Assembly (NCBI GenBank): GCA_025667525.1
Contig: CM046876.1
Coordinates: forward strand, 80,137,235-80,201,234
Reading direction: 5' to 3'
Length of the DNA: 64,000 nucleotides
Source: Glebionis coronaria
Lineage: Eukaryota > Streptophyta > Magnoliopsida > Asterales > Asteraceae
A program made the position numbers and the translations under genes. Below are positions 62,521 to 64,000 of this stretch, piece after piece (the stretch's first letter is position 1; every line of letters starts with the position of its first letter). The notes beneath the pieces were generated by a model. The model ran no database searches. It saw nothing but the letters and a program-made list of their open reading frames with translations, and was not told the origin of the DNA.

Positions 62521-64000
62521 TGCCCAAAACGGCCCCTATAGCGTAATCACTAGCATCACACATGAGCTCAAAGGGGAGGTTCCAATTGGGAGCAACAAGA
62601 ATGGGAGCTTCGGTAAGTTTCCTCTTAAGGATCTCAAAGGCTCGTACACAATCTTCGTCAAAGACAAAACGTGCCTCTTTTTCAAGAAGATGTGTAATAG
62701 GTCGAGAAATCTTTGAAAAATCCTTGATGAATCGACGATAAAAGCCCGCGTGGCCTAGGAAACTCCTAACTCCCTTGACGGTTTTGGGATGAGGTAATTT
62801 GGCGATGACGTCTACCTTAGCTTGATCTACCTCAATCCCTGCTTTCGAGACCTTGTGCCCTAAGACGATTCCACTCTTAACCATAAAATGACATTTTTCC
62901 CAATTGAGCACAAGGTTGGTTTCCTCACAACGTTTCAACATTCTCTCTAGATTCGACAAACACGAAGTAAAGGAATCACCAAACACGGAAAAGTCATCCA
63001 TGAAGACTTCCATCGTCTTCTCGATCATATCATGAAAAATAGCCATCATGTATCGTTGAAAAGTTCCCGGTGCATTACAAAGTCCGAATGGCATTCTACG
63101 ATAGGCAAACGTTCCATATGGACACGTAAACGTAGTTTTTTCTTGATCACGAGGATTGATGGGAATTTGGAAGTAACCGAAAAAACCATCTAAAAAGCAA
63201 TAGAAGTCGTTTCCCGCAAGACGCTCCAACATTTGGTCCATAAAGGGCAAGGGAAAATGGTCTTTTCGAGTGGCTTCATTCAACTTACGATAGTAAATGC
63301 ACACTCTCCATCCGGTCACGAGTCTAGTGGGAATTAACTCGTTGGCATCGTTTGGCACAACGGTCATCCCTCCCTTTTTAGGGACACAATGAATAGGACT
63401 CACCCAAGGGCTATCGGAAATAGGGTAAATCATTCCCGCGTCAAGGAGTTTAAGGACCTCCTTTTTGATGACGTCGTGAATTTTGGGGTTCACCCTCCTT
63501 TGACTTTGGATTGTTGGCTTGAAATCCTCCTCCATTAAGATTTTGTGGGTACAAAATTTGGGATCGATTCCCTTAATGTTAGATAACTTCCACGCAATCG
63601 CCCCTTTGTGATCCTTAAGAACATCGACAAGTGCGGTTTTTTCATCATTCGAAAGATCCTTCACAATAATAACCGGCAACTTGTCGTCCTCCTCCAAATA
63701 GACATATTCTAGGTGAGGAGGTAAATCTTTCAACTCGAGGATAGGTGGTTCCTCAAGTGAAGATTTGGGCTCGATACTCATAACCTCCTCGGGTGGAGGA
63801 AATGGGAAATCGTTAAGAAAATCCTTGATAATCGAGAAGTCCTCATCGTCGTCGAGGTCTTCGTCACAAGTACGTGGAACATTACATTCTTCCAACGTAA
63901 AACCACCACCTTCAAAAGGAGTGAAGGTTGGTGTCGAATTATCAAGAATTGGATCCAAATAGTGGGATTGCCACTAGTTTCTTCATCACCAAAACCTAGA
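62521..64000 (-). pseudogene. pol: Gypsy (Athila-like) reverse transcriptase, one frameshift at its RNase H end
   Basis: An open frame comes from beyond the window to near 62523. An acidic linker (DEDLDDDEDFS) precedes reverse transcriptase: WVSPIHCVPKKGGMTVVPND, YCFLDGFFGYFQI with the first catalytic Asp, and VFMDDFSVFG with the Asp pair. The RNase H start [20 protein letters not shown] follows. A missing base in a G run (62523-62525) shifts the frame; RNase H continues in the next frame at 62501. VCIYYRKLN has Tyr where Asp is usual, and GFFGYF has Phe where Ser is usual, so activity is doubtful. The PKKGGMTVVPN text is typical of the Athila lineage. Confidence 0.94.

Larger units (their letters stand above)
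54696..64000 (-). mobile_element. Athila-like Ty3/gypsy element, 3' half (continues past the window)
   Basis: 3' LTR 54696-59003, polypurine tract, 1.8-kb 3' non-coding region, integrase, RNase H and reverse transcriptase up to the window end. The order reverse transcriptase before integrase defines Ty3/gypsy. Gag, protease and 5' LTR must lie to the right. TGGTG (54691-54695) is the expected left copy of a 5-bp target duplication. Confidence 0.94.

Overview
The window is nuclear DNA of a flowering plant. It has spliced genes with long AT-rich introns, Ty1/copia and Ty3/gypsy elements, Helitrons and exon fragments of plant housekeeping genes. The retroelement proteins look like those I associate with the daisy family (Asteraceae), but that is an impression from family style, not a tested assignment. 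I see no rRNA, bacterial operon or CRISPR array. Almost everything is a transposable element or its cargo, and insertions are nested several deep.

Left part (1-9946, minus strand). One apparently intact 12-exon gene (5067-9410) encodes a 684-residue protein of the RPA 70-kDa, OB-fold type. To its left lies a related chimeric gene, cut by the window edge and carrying two stop codons. Its first exons encode acidic, SUMO-interaction-like motifs (IIDL, VIDL, VINL) fused to the same OB-fold part. The two genes share a 298-base block with one difference. A Helitron-like 5' end at 9946 suggests that both are Helitron genes.

Middle part (11470-34945, minus strand). I read this as one large gene-carrying Helitron. 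Its 5' end (TC) and 3' end (hairpin plus CTAG) both abut TA microsatellites and are bounded by A and T. It carries exon pieces, introns retained and all in the element's orientation, of phosphoglycerate mutase, a SPIRAL1-like protein and two ABCA transporters. It was later hit by a MITE, a truncated LINE, a solo LTR and a 12.2-kb Ty1/copia element. A second Helitron-type 3' end lies inside it at 12628.

Right part (34946-64000). It begins with a giant TA array, another Helitron 3' end (37023) that contains a foldback repeat upstream, and a long-inverted-repeat element filled with GATGCCCTAA-like motifs. A second, similar element is split by an Athila-like Ty3/gypsy element (42203-53706) that has gag and protease but no reverse transcriptase or integrase. 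Its LTRs end TA...TA rather than TG...CA and contain a tRNA-derived sequence. The last 9.3 kb is the 3' half of a second Athila-like element, with a 4.3-kb LTR and a pol gene that is complete apart from one frameshift and one stop.

Most broken genes show stops at codons one C-to-T step from CAA, CAG or CGA, as expected for decay of methylated DNA. The RPA-like gene at 5067-9410 has none.
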